Shown in pieces: positions 17,137-24,969 of a stretch of 64,000 bases of DNA. How positions within the stretch are numbered: the first letter of the stretch is position 1; each line of letters starts with the position of its first letter. The position numbers and the translations under genes were made by a program. This DNA comes from Paraburkholderia edwinii. GTDB lineage: Bacteria > Pseudomonadota > Gammaproteobacteria > Burkholderiales > Burkholderiaceae. Where the stretch lies: assembly GCF_019428685.1 (NCBI RefSeq), contig NZ_CP080095.1, positions 2,108,001-2,172,000 on the forward strand, in the 5' to 3' direction. Below the pieces are notes generated by a model that worked only from the letters and a program-made list of their open reading frames with translations, made no database searches and was not told the DNA's origin.

Positions 17137-18726
17137 ATGACAACGCCCGCGATCCGCATTCTGCCGCCCGGCGTCAGCACCGCGCAGTTCGAGCAGGCGC
17201 TGACCGCATGGCAGTCGATCGTCGGCGGCGAGCATGTACTCGATGGCGTGGCGCTCATGCCTTATCTCGATCCGTTCGCGCCTGGTCCGTCCGGAGCCGT
17301 GTTCGTGCCATCGGCGGCGTTGCTGCCGTCATCGGTCGAAGAGATCCGGGCGGTATTGCGCGTCGCGAACGAGTACCGCATTCCGCTGTGGACCGTATCG
17401 ACGGGCCGCAACTACGCCTACGGCGGCGCGGCGCCGCGCCTTGCGGGCTCGGTCGTGGTCGACCTGCAGCGCATGAACCGCGTGCTCGCGGTCGACGAAA
17501 AACTCGCGTACGCGCTCGTCGAACCGGGCGTCAGCTATTTCGATCTATATAACTATCTGCGCGAGCACGGCTACAAGCTATGGGTCGATCCGCCCGCGGC
17601 GGGCTGGGGCAGCGTGATCGGCAATACGCTCGAACGCGGCTTCGGCTACACCGCGTACGGCGATCACGCGGCGAACCAGTGCGGCATGGAAGTGGTGCTT
17701 GCGAACGGCGACGTGGTGCGCACCGGCATGGGCGGGATCGAAATCGGCACGTCGTGGCAGGCGTACCGGCCGGGCTACGGTCCTTCGTTCGATGCGATGT
17801 TCATGCAGTCGAACTACGGCGTCGTGACGAAGATGGGCGTCTGGCTGATGCCCGCGCCGCCCGCGTATCTGCTCGGCGAGATCCAGTTTCACGACGAGCG
17901 CGATCTCGAAGCGATCGTCGATATCCTGCGGCCGCTGCGTCTTGACGGCACGATCACGAACCACGCGGTGGTCGAAGGCGGCCTGCGGCGCGCGGCCGGC
18001 TTGTCGCCGCGCACGCAGTGGTACGACGGCGACGGCGCGATGCCCGACAGCGCGATCGACGCGATGCTGAAGAAGCTCGACGTCGGCCACTGGAATCTGC
18101 ACTACGCGCTCTACGGTACCGATGAACTGATCGATGCCCGCAACAAAATCGTGCAGCGTGCGTTCAGTCGTGTGCCGCGCGCGTCGATGGCCGCAAAGAA
18201 ATACGCGGGCGATGTACAGCCCACCGGCGGCGGCGATCGCAACATGGCCGGCATTCCCGCGATGACCGCCTTCAGGATGCTCGACTGGCGTGGCGGCACC
18301 GGCGCGCATATCGACTTTTCGCCGATTTGCCCGGCGGTGGGCGGCGACGCGCTCCGCCAGTACATGATGGTGAAAGGGCGCGCCGCATCGTACGGGTTCG
18401 ATTACTACGGCGGCTTCACCGCGGGCGTGCGTCATTTGCACCATATTTTCGCGGCCATTTTCAATCGCGACGATGCACAGCAAAGCGAACGGGCCGGGGA
18501 TCTGCTGCGTGCGCTGATGAGCGATGTCCGTGCGGCGGGCTACGGCGAGTACCGCTCGCATCTCGTGCATATGGATTACGCGGCCGCGCAGTACAGCTTC
18601 AATGACGGCGCGCTGCTGCGACTATCCGAAACGGTGAAGGACGCGCTCGATCCCGCGGGCATTCTGTCGCCGGGCAAACAGGGCATCTGGCCGCGCGCAT
18701 TGCGCGACAAGCGGGGCTATACATGA
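17137..18726 (+). CDS. FAD-linked oxidase, vanillyl-alcohol oxidase / p-cresol methylhydroxylase type
   Basis: A 529-residue flavoprotein of the VAO/PCMH family, which oxidises 4-alkylphenols and related aromatics. The FAD-binding PCMH-type domain is at about 45-270: VFVPSAALLPSSVEEIRAVL, VSTGRNYAYGGAAPR, and the family stretch NTLERGFGYTAYGDHAANQC followed by GMEVVLANGDVVRTGMG. The C-terminal cap runs from about 280 to 520, with FDYYGGFTAGVRHLHHIF and the usual DPAGILSPGKQGIWP near the end. The substrate and the covalent FAD ligand cannot be decided by eye. ATG at 17137 follows GGGAGCACGCGC. It starts 36 bases after the His-rich gene and is followed by a small exported protein. Confidence 0.87.
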   Translation: MTTPAIRILPPGVSTAQFEQALTAWQSIVGGEHVLDGVALMPYLDPFAPGPSGAVFVPSAALLPSSVEEIRAVLRVANEYRIPLWTVSTGRNYAYGGAAPRLAGSVVVDLQRMNRVLAVDEKLAYALVEPGVSYFDLYNYLREHGYKLWVDPPAAGWGSVIGNTLERGFGYTAYGDHAANQCGMEVVLANGDVVRTGMGGIEIGTSWQAYRPGYGPSFDAMFMQSNYGVVTKMGVWLMPAPPAYLLGEIQFHDERDLEAIVDILRPLRLDGTITNHAVVEGGLRRAAGLSPRTQWYDGDGAMPDSAIDAMLKKLDVGHWNLHYALYGTDELIDARNKIVQRAFSRVPRASMAAKKYAGDVQPTGGGDRNMAGIPAMTAFRMLDWRGGTGAHIDFSPICPAVGGDALRQYMMVKGRAASYGFDYYGGFTAGVRHLHHIFAAIFNRDDAQQSERAGDLLRALMSDVRAAGYGEYRSHLVHMDYAAAQYSFNDGALLRLSETVKDALDPAGILSPGKQGIWPRALRDKRGYT

Positions 18727-18761
18727 TCGCGCGAGTTCGGCGTCGCGCTGCGAGATAGGCG

Positions 18762-19211
18762 ATGGATCGGCGTACCTTCATCGCGACCGGCACGTGGTAC
18801 TCGACGGCCGCGTGGCTGCCGGCATGGTTCACAACGAGTTCCGCGCAAGCGCAGGGCGCGGCTTCTCACGCAGCCCTTCGGAATGGCGCGACGCTCGCGC
18901 GCGCCACGCCGACGTTCGCGATATTCGATGCCTCGCTTGCACAAGCCGATGCATTCGCCGGCCGTGCGGCGCGGCTTTCCATTCCCGCCTTCGACATAGG
19001 CAACGACAACGACATCGGTGCGCTCTGGCATACGTCACTCGCGCCGGGCGTCGCGCGCGCAGCGTCGTCGACGCTGATCGGCTTCACGCGCGCGTCAGAT
19101 TTCTTCGTGCTGACGCGTCTCGCGCTGCGCCCCGGCCGGCTCGTTGCAAGCGCAACGGAAACGAGCCGGCCGCATGCAAACGCACCGGTTTCGTTCGTCA
19201 TTACCTTGTGA
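18762..19211 (+). CDS. small exported protein, possible Tat substrate
   Basis: A 149-residue protein of no family I can name. The N-terminus MDRRTFIATGTWYSTAAWLP resembles a twin-arginine signal followed by a hydrophobic stretch and an AQA cleavage site near residue 31. The mature part is Ala/Thr-rich, with FAIFDASLAQADAFAGRAAR, GALWHTSLAPG and a beta-rich end (LIGFTRASDFFVLTRLAL, VSFVITL). No heme or iron-sulfur motif is present. It starts 36 bases after the flavin oxidase, so the two are probably one operon and may share a periplasmic pathway. Confidence 0.7.
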   Translation: MDRRTFIATGTWYSTAAWLPAWFTTSSAQAQGAASHAALRNGATLARATPTFAIFDASLAQADAFAGRAARLSIPAFDIGNDNDIGALWHTSLAPGVARAASSTLIGFTRASDFFVLTRLALRPGRLVASATETSRPHANAPVSFVITL

Positions 19212-19232
19212 CGGCGCGCGACCGCGCGTGCA

Positions 19233-20315
19233 TCAAAACTTGTACGCGGGATTCTTCGGATCGAAGGTTTCTTCGTCGAAGGTTTTCGGCGTGATCGTCT
19301 GGAACACGATGCGCTCGAAGATGCGTCCGTCGTTGTCGTAGGATTCGACGGTGCGAAAGTACGGATGCCGCAGATCGAGACCGAGCGTCTCTTTCTTTGC
19401 ATAGAACTCGGGCATGCCGGTGCTCGTCTCGTAGGTGAAGGCAACCACACGCACGCCGTCGAGCGTCTTCACTTCGATGCGCGTCGGCCGCGTAATGCCC
19501 GCCTGCGCGTATTTTTCGCCCTCGGACAGAAACTGCTTGGCGATGTACTCGGTGCCCAGATCGCGCACCTGATGGTTCGATTGCGTGCGCGCGAGCGCGC
19601 CGTTCAACGATGCCCATACCGGCATGATGTTCAGGAAGCCGCCGAGATGGCCGTACATCTCATCGCTGCGCCGCGTTTCGTCGTAGATGATTTCCTGGCC
19701 TGCGTGTGCGCCGCCGGGCAGCCATTTCGCGTAGATGCGGATCGGGTCGCGCGTCACGCGCACGACCATATGATCGGGCCGGCTCGGCCATATGCCGCGA
19801 ATGCGCTCCTGGCGGATCATCGTGAACTCGTATGACGGGTAGCCGTTCGGGCCGTCCTTGATGTAGTGCGGCACCGTCAACGGATCGAGCGACTGGAACA
19901 GGGCGGTGAGCTCGGCGTCGTCGAGCTTTTCGAGCAAGCCGCTTTGCGCCGCCTGGCGCAGCCATCGCACCTGCTCCTCGGGCCTCAGCTTGCCGGCTTC
20001 GCCCGGCGCAACGGTTGGTGGGCTGACTTCAGGTTTGGCGCTGCTAGCGCCGATGGCCGCGCTCGATGCGTTCGCTGCGTTCGATGTGCCGGGCGCGTTG
20101 CTTGAGCCGTTCGTACCGGCTCCGCTCTCCGGCAAAGCGGGCGACGCAGCCGACGACGGCTCGAGTGCAGGAGAGGACTTTGCCGCGGGCGCCTCGCTTT
20201 GCTGCTGCGCAAGCGCGGCCGCCGCGATATGCAAGCTTGCCGCGCAGGCGAGCCAACGCAACGCGCACATCATCGGTGCGCGGCGAGTCGGATTCGTCGA
20301 CGGCGGGTGCGGCAT
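19233..20315 (-). CDS. exported DUF1571 family protein
   Basis: A 360-residue protein with a signal peptide (CALRWLACAASLHIAAAALA, cleavage near residue 36). A low-complexity Ala/Ser/Pro linker (about 40-105) follows, then a DUF1571 domain from about 110: SLDPLTVPHYIKDGPNGYPS, SYEFTMIRQERIRGIW, VRVTRDPIRIYAKWLPGG, GHLGGFLNIMPVW and FYAKKETLGLDLRHPYFRT. The family is exported and probably outer-membrane associated; its function is unknown. A second possible start, MCALRWLAC, lies 15 codons downstream. The stop is 21 bases from the convergent end of the previous gene. Confidence 0.85.
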   Translation of the reverse strand: MPHPPSTNPTRRAPMMCALRWLACAASLHIAAAALAQQQSEAPAAKSSPALEPSSAASPALPESGAGTNGSSNAPGTSNAANASSAAIGASSAKPEVSPPTVAPGEAGKLRPEEQVRWLRQAAQSGLLEKLDDAELTALFQSLDPLTVPHYIKDGPNGYPSYEFTMIRQERIRGIWPSRPDHMVVRVTRDPIRIYAKWLPGGAHAGQEIIYDETRRSDEMYGHLGGFLNIMPVWASLNGALARTQSNHQVRDLGTEYIAKQFLSEGEKYAQAGITRPTRIEVKTLDGVRVVAFTYETSTGMPEFYAKKETLGLDLRHPYFRTVESYDNDGRIFERIVFQTITPKTFDEETFDPKNPAYKF

Positions 20316-20384
20316 GAGTGGACTCCCACAGAAACCCTAAACGGCTGAACTGATGACGGCCGTTGGCGCCGCACATATCTTGCA

Positions 20385-22178
20385 TCAGGCAGGTTTTTGC
20401 TTCGCGAGTTCCTGCGCGCGCAGTTCGCGCCGCAGAATCTTGCCGACATTCGTTTGCGGCAGCTCGTCGCGGAACTCGACGAGCTTCGGCACCTTGTAGC
20501 CAGTCAGGTTCTTTCTGCAATGCTCGATCACCTGTGCCTGGGTCAACGCGGGATTGCGCGCCACGACGAAGACCTTGACGCGCTCGCCTTGGACCTCGTC
20601 GGGCACGCCGATCGCGGCGACTTCGCGCACATCCGGATGCATTGCGATGACGTCTTCGATTTCGTTCGGGTAAACGTTGAAGCCCGACACGAGAATCATG
20701 TCCTTCTTGCGGTCGATCAGGCGAATATAGCCATGTCCGTTCATCACGCCGATGTCGCCGGTGGCCAGCCATCCGTCGTCGTCGAGCACCTTCGCCGTTT
20801 CCTCCGGACGATTCCAGTAGCCTTTCATGACCTGCGGACCTTTCACGCACAACTCACCGGGCTCATCTATACCAGCCCAACTGCCGTCCTCCTTGCGAAA
20901 ACGCACGACCGTGGACGGCGCGGGCAGCCCGATCGAACCGTCGAAGTCGCGCATATGCCGGAAATTCACTGGGTTCATCGTGACGATCGGCGAGCACTCG
21001 GTGAGGCCGTAACCTTCGACGATCGTTTTTCCCGTCACGGCCTTGAAGCGCTCGGCGACCGCTTTCTGCATCGCCATGCCGCCCGCCATCGCGAGCTTGA
21101 GCTTCGAGAAATCGCGCTTGCGAAATTCCTCGTCATCGAGAAATGCGTTGTAGAGCGTATTGACGGCCGTGATGCCGGTGAAGGTTTCGTGGCGGATGAT
21201 CTTCATCACGCGCTTCGTGTCGCGCGGATTCGCGATCAGGATATTGCGGCCGCCGAGCAGCATGAAGATCATCGCGTTCAGCGTCAGCGAGTAGATGTGA
21301 TAGAGCGGCAACGGTGTGAGCACCGTTTCGATATCGCCGGCCAGCTCGCTGTCGGACCACGCCTTCGCCTGCAGCACGTTCGCGATGATGTTGCGATGCG
21401 TGAGCATCGCGCCTTTTGCGACCCCGGTGGTGCCGCCCGTGTACTGCAGGAACGCGACGTCCGTCTGGTTCACCGCAACGGGCGCCGGCGCACGGCGCGC
21501 GCCGGTCGCGAGCGCTTCACGCAGGCGTATCGCTTGCGGCAAGTGATATGCGGGCACCATTTTCTTCAGATGCCTGATCAGCGCATTGATGCAGCGGCCT
21601 TTGATATTGAGTCCATCGGCGAGCAGGTCGCCGAGCGCGGTGACGACGATGTTCTGCACGCGCGTGCCGGGCAGTGCGTCCTCGAGCGTCTTCGCGAAGT
21701 TCTCGAACACGACGATGGTCTGCGCGCCGCTGTCCTTCAGCTGATGCGCGAGCTCGCGCACCGTATAGAGCGGATTCACGTTGACGACGACCGCGCCCGC
21801 TTTGAGGCTGCCGAACAGGGCGACCGGATACTGGAACGTGTTCGGCAACATGATCGCGACGCGTTCGCCGGGCTTCACGCCGATGCCCTGCAGCCAGCTC
21901 GCAAACGCGTTGGCCTTGCGCGCGAGTTCGCCGTAAGCGAGGTTCGAACCGACGCTCACATAGGCCACCCGGTCGCGATACTTCTGCGTGCATTCGTCGA
22001 ACAGCTGCACGATCGAGGCGAATTGCGCGACATCGATTTCATGCGGCACACCGGGCGCATAGGATTCGAACCAGATACCGTCGGTATTGGGTGCCGGCTG
22101 CGGCATCGCATGCGAAACGCGTACTTCGGTAGCCGAAGGCGGTAGCGACTGGGTCGATGGGCTCATGGTCGTCTCCAT
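20385..22178 (-). CDS. fadD: long-chain fatty-acid--CoA ligase
   Basis: A 597-residue AMP-forming acyl-CoA synthetase. It adenylates a fatty acid and transfers it to CoA for beta-oxidation or lipid synthesis. Motifs in order: P-loop-like YTGGTTGVAKGAMLTHRN near 220; GYGLTECSPIVTMNPVNF; WLATGDIGVMN; the FACS signature DGWLATGDI...KDMILVSGFNVYPNEIEDVI; and the catalytic lysine region NVGKILRRELR near the end. The start could be 22178 or, four codons later, 22166 (MSPSTQ), where GGAG precedes. The gene runs alone on the minus strand; the MFS gene upstream has its own terminator between them. Confidence 0.93.
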   Translation of the reverse strand: METTMSPSTQSLPPSATEVRVSHAMPQPAPNTDGIWFESYAPGVPHEIDVAQFASIVQLFDECTQKYRDRVAYVSVGSNLAYGELARKANAFASWLQGIGVKPGERVAIMLPNTFQYPVALFGSLKAGAVVVNVNPLYTVRELAHQLKDSGAQTIVVFENFAKTLEDALPGTRVQNIVVTALGDLLADGLNIKGRCINALIRHLKKMVPAYHLPQAIRLREALATGARRAPAPVAVNQTDVAFLQYTGGTTGVAKGAMLTHRNIIANVLQAKAWSDSELAGDIETVLTPLPLYHIYSLTLNAMIFMLLGGRNILIANPRDTKRVMKIIRHETFTGITAVNTLYNAFLDDEEFRKRDFSKLKLAMAGGMAMQKAVAERFKAVTGKTIVEGYGLTECSPIVTMNPVNFRHMRDFDGSIGLPAPSTVVRFRKEDGSWAGIDEPGELCVKGPQVMKGYWNRPEETAKVLDDDGWLATGDIGVMNGHGYIRLIDRKKDMILVSGFNVYPNEIEDVIAMHPDVREVAAIGVPDEVQGERVKVFVVARNPALTQAQVIEHCRKNLTGYKVPKLVEFRDELPQTNVGKILRRELRAQELAKQKPA

Positions 22179-22400
22179 TCCATTCTTGTGCTTTGGTTTG
22201 TTCTAGTCTGTTCTACAGACAGTATGGCTGCCGTTTGAGCGTTGCGTGGGTGTTTTCGACAGGCGCCATGGATGGCTGACGAAGGATACGGACGATGACG
22301 GCGAACGGGCAAGAGACCGGCGTCGGGAAAGTCTTCTAATAGACGGCGTTCACAGCACGCTGATCGACGGCGGCGCATCGCACGTGCAGCGGCGGCGCAA

Positions 22401-22434
22401 TGAAAAAGGCCGCGCCGATTTTATCGGCGCGGCC
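22401..22434 (-). terminator. Rho-independent terminator of the MFS gene
   Basis: Read on the minus strand, aggccgcgccgat-aaa-atcggcgcggcct is a perfect long stem followed by TTTTTca, 35 bases after the transporter stop. Confidence 0.9.
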
Positions 22435-22468
22435 TGCGCTGCGTGAAGAATTCTGCGGGGCGGATACG

Positions 22469-23695
22469 CTACGTCGTTGCCGCCGCAACCTCCTGGGCGG
22501 ACTTCGTCATATCGATGCCGCGCCGCTCGCGACTAAACAGGATCAGCACGGCGATGATGACCGCCACCGTGCCCGCGGTGACCGCCATCGCGAGCCCGTA
22601 GTTGTTGTTGTTCGACACGGCGAACGAAGCCTGCAGCGTCGCGTTGACCGACGCGAGCAGGTTGCCGAGCTGATAGACGAGGCCAGGGAAGGTCGCGCGA
22701 ATCTCGTCAGGCGAGATTTCGTTGAGGTGGACCGGAATCACGCCCCACGCGCCCTGCACGGAAATCTGCATCAGGAATGCGCCGATCGCGAGCATGACCG
22801 GCGTCGACGAGAACGCCCACAGCGGCAGCACCGGCAGCGCGATCAGCGCGGCGATGCAGATCGCGCGGCGGCGGCCGATCCGCTCCGATAACGAACCGAA
22901 CAGCAGACCGCCGCAGATCGCGCCGACATTCAGCACGATGGCGATCAGCGAGACCGTGTGCGGATCGAAATGATGCTGTTCGCGCAGGAAGGTCGGATAC
23001 AGGTCTTGCGTGCCGTGCGAGAAGAAGTTGAACGCGGTCATCAGGATGATCGCGTAGATCGACAGCACCCAGTTGCGCTTGAGCGTGACGAGCAGGCCCG
23101 GTCGCGCCGCCTTCTTTTCCATCGCGACCCACGCCGGCGACTCGTTCACGCTTGAGCGGACGTAGAGCACGAGCAGCGCCGGGATCACGCCGACGAAGAA
23201 CATGCCGCGCCAGCCGATGTACTGGTAGAGCACGCCGAACACGATCGAGGCGAGCAGATAGCCGCTTGGGTAGCCGGCCTGCAGCAGGCCGGACACGATA
23301 CCGCGCGATTTCGCGGGCACCGTTTCCATCGTCAGCGCGGAGCCGACGCCCCATTCGCCGCCCATCGCGATGCCGAACAGGGCGCGCAGCACGATCAGCG
23401 TCGTCAGGTTGGGCGAGAATCCCGACAACAGTTCGAGCAGCGAATAGATGGCGATATTGACCATCAGCGTCGGGCGGCGGCCGTACTTGTCGGCGAGCCG
23501 GCCGAAGATCAAGGCGCCTAGCGGACGCATGGCGAGCGTCAGCGTAATCGCAAACGCGACTTCCGGGATTTTCGTATTAAATTCGGCGGCGATATCTTTC
23601 AGAATAAAAACCATCAGAAAGAAATCGAATGCATCGAGCGTCCAGCCGAGATAGGCGGCGATCGTGACGTTTCTCTGTTCGCGGGTCCATGCCAT
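22469..23695 (-). CDS. MFS metabolite:H+ symporter
   Basis: A 408-residue, 12-helix major facilitator superfamily transporter. It has the loop 2-3 signature GRLADKYGRRPTL and the related loop 8-9 motif GSLSERIGRRRA. The helix-4/5 region reads RALFGIAMGGEWGVGSALTM, then ETVPAKSRGIVSGLLQ. This pattern belongs to the sugar/organic-acid symporter branch (sialate, shikimate, lactate and benzoate carriers). The N-terminus TLDAFDFFLMVFILKDIAAE carries the aspartate seen in this branch. The substrate cannot be told from sequence alone. It is in the inner membrane. The AT-rich region upstream holds its promoter. Confidence 0.88.
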   Translation of the reverse strand: MAWTREQRNVTIAAYLGWTLDAFDFFLMVFILKDIAAEFNTKIPEVAFAITLTLAMRPLGALIFGRLADKYGRRPTLMVNIAIYSLLELLSGFSPNLTTLIVLRALFGIAMGGEWGVGSALTMETVPAKSRGIVSGLLQAGYPSGYLLASIVFGVLYQYIGWRGMFFVGVIPALLVLYVRSSVNESPAWVAMEKKAARPGLLVTLKRNWVLSIYAIILMTAFNFFSHGTQDLYPTFLREQHHFDPHTVSLIAIVLNVGAICGGLLFGSLSERIGRRRAICIAALIALPVLPLWAFSSTPVMLAIGAFLMQISVQGAWGVIPVHLNEISPDEIRATFPGLVYQLGNLLASVNATLQASFAVSNNNNYGLAMAVTAGTVAVIIAVLILFSRERRGIDMTKSAQEVAAATT

Positions 23696-24297
23696 CGTGT
23701 TTGTGCTCCTCTTTGCGAGTGTGTGCTGTCGTGTGTTGAGCAGTGTGTGCCGCGCGGTATCCCCCGTGGCGCGGCCGCGAGAGGAGTGTACGCCGACCGT
23801 TAAGCGGCCGCATGTAAATGCGCACGGTTCAGTGGTATTCCCTGGGAATCAGCGTGCAATGAATTGGCGGATGGCTGTTTTAATAATGTAATAAATGAAT
23901 CTGTTTTGATAAATATTAGTAAGTGTTTGGTAATTTTTAAGGGTTGAGAATTTAAGTCGGGAGAATGAACTGATCGTCCCGGGAAAATCGCCGACGCGGG
24001 CGAGTTCAGTAGAGGGAGGCGGCCCGAATTTGCCGCGTACGACAGCGGTGGCGCGACGTGAAAGCGATATTATTCTTTCGCTTTTGGCCGGATAACGAAA
24101 GAATAATGACACCTCGCGGGTGCTGATTGCCGACGGCGTATGGCCGACGGTTGTCTCGTCCGTTCACGGTATCGCATGCTTCGCTCGCATTCCTTAGCTT
24201 CCCAGAAGCTTGGGTGTCGAACGAGAGAGATACAACGAGCCGACCGTGGGCAAGAACGACGGCGTGGCGAGCGGGAAGAATGCGAAAGAGGTAAACG
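23696..24297. other. AT-rich intergenic region next to tRNA-Leu
   Basis: About 600 bases without a supportable gene. The part around 23870-23950 is clearly AT-rich compared with the rest of the window. It contains the 12-bp inverted repeat at 24069-24107. It may be a scar of an element once inserted beside the tRNA genes, but no integrase, att-like tRNA copy or IS end is seen. Confidence 0.5.
24069..24107. repeat. 12-bp perfect inverted repeat in AT-rich gap
   Basis: attattctttcg and cgaaagaataat are perfect complements separated by 15 bases. There is no adjacent T-run. It could be a stem-loop of an unannotated transcript or a protein-binding site. Confidence 0.6.
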
Positions 24298-24327
24298 AAA
24301 AAGGCCGGCATTTTGCCGGCCTTCTTT
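24298..24327 (-). terminator. terminator of tRNA-Leu (copy 2)
   Basis: On the minus strand aaggccggcaaaatgccggccTTTTTcg forms a GC stem with a T-run, about 10 bases after the tRNA 3' end. Confidence 0.88.
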
Positions 24328-24337
24328 GAATCTGACG

Positions 24338-24424
24338 TGGTGCCCAGGAGAGGACTCGAACCTCCACGGTGTTGCCACCGCTAGGACCTGAACCTAGTGC
24401 GTCTACCAATTCCGCCACCTGGGC
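24338..24424 (-). tRNA. tRNA-Leu (CAG), second of a tandem pair
   Basis: 87 bases including an encoded CCA (plus-strand TGG at 24338-24340). The acceptor stem is gcccagg/cctgggc with discriminator A. The anticodon stem-loop is ctagg-TTCAGGT-cctag, giving anticodon CAG. The variable arm gcggtggcaacaccgt is long, as expected for a class II leucine tRNA, and the T-loop reads ggttcgagtcc. It differs from the neighbouring copy at only a few positions. It reads CUG codons, the dominant leucine codon in this GC-rich genome. Confidence 0.96.
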
Positions 24425-24444
24425 ACGTCTCAAGCTAGACCGCT

Positions 24445-24472
24445 ATTGTAGCGGGATGATGCATTGTGTCAA
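24445..24472 (-). promoter_or_regulatory. sigma-70 promoter of tRNA-Leu (copy 2)
   Basis: On the minus strand TTGACA (24467-24472) and TACAAT (24445-24450) are separated by 16 bases, 20 bases before the tRNA 5' end. Confidence 0.8.
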
Positions 24473-24529
24473 TGAAAGTTTAAAAGGCCGCTGGCCTGCA
24501 CCGGCGTTCCACAAGCCACGTCGAAAACG

Positions 24530-24558
24530 AAAAAGGCCGGCAAAAGCCGGCCTTTTAG
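24530..24558 (-). terminator. terminator of tRNA-Leu (copy 1)
   Basis: On the minus strand aaaaggccggcttttgccggccTTTTTcg forms a GC stem and T-run just after the first tRNA. Confidence 0.88.
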
Positions 24559-24561
24559 ATA

Positions 24562-24648
24562 TGGTGCCCAAGAGAGGACTCGAACCTCCACGGTGTTGCC
24601 ACCGCTAGGACCTGAACCTAGTGCGTCTACCAATTTCGCCACCTGGGC
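24562..24648 (-). tRNA. tRNA-Leu (CAG), first of a tandem pair
   Basis: 87 bases with an encoded CCA (plus-strand TGG at 24562-24564). The anticodon stem-loop is again ctagg-TTCAGGT-cctag (CAG), with the long class II variable arm. The acceptor stem gcccagg/cttgggc has one G-T wobble, and the D-arm side has gcgaaatt where the other copy has gcggaatt. Each tRNA has its own promoter and terminator, so they are separate units. Confidence 0.96.
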
Positions 24649-24969
24649 AAGGTGTCTTTTCCGCCGCTCCCGCGTGTGAAAGCACAACCAACGCGAAACA
24701 GCAAAGACCGCAATTATAGCGAGCTCTCCGACTCTGTCAAGCGTTTGACGGAAGCGACCCACGGCGCGCCGAACCGGCGTCGAAGCGCGCCGCAAACCCT
24801 CGCGTACACGCCGCGCAACGCGGTTTGCATTAAGAGACGGATGATAGAATGGCCCGCAGCAGTACGTTGACAGCAGGGCGAGCCCGACGCAGCGTTAGCG
24901 CCGCGCAGCGAAAGCCCGGCACTTGAATCGCCGACGTCCACGCACCGAGAAAAAATCATCGATAAGCCC
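24649..24969. other. intergenic region between tRNA-Leu and rnr
   Basis: About 320 bases between divergent units. The left third holds the tRNA-Leu promoter at 24713-24740. The right side must hold the rnr promoter; tagaat near 24845 is a possible -10, but no well-spaced -35 accompanies it. No gene is seen. Confidence 0.5.
24713..24740 (-). promoter_or_regulatory. sigma-70 promoter of tRNA-Leu (copy 1)
   Basis: On the minus strand consensus TTGACA (24735-24740) and TATAAT (24713-24718) are 16 bases apart, about 64 bases before the tRNA 5' end. Confidence 0.85.

Noticed and set aside
24140..24800. Short protein-coding frames across the tRNA-Leu genes
   Set aside because: They overlap two structurally complete tRNAs with promoters and terminators; none has a credible start.
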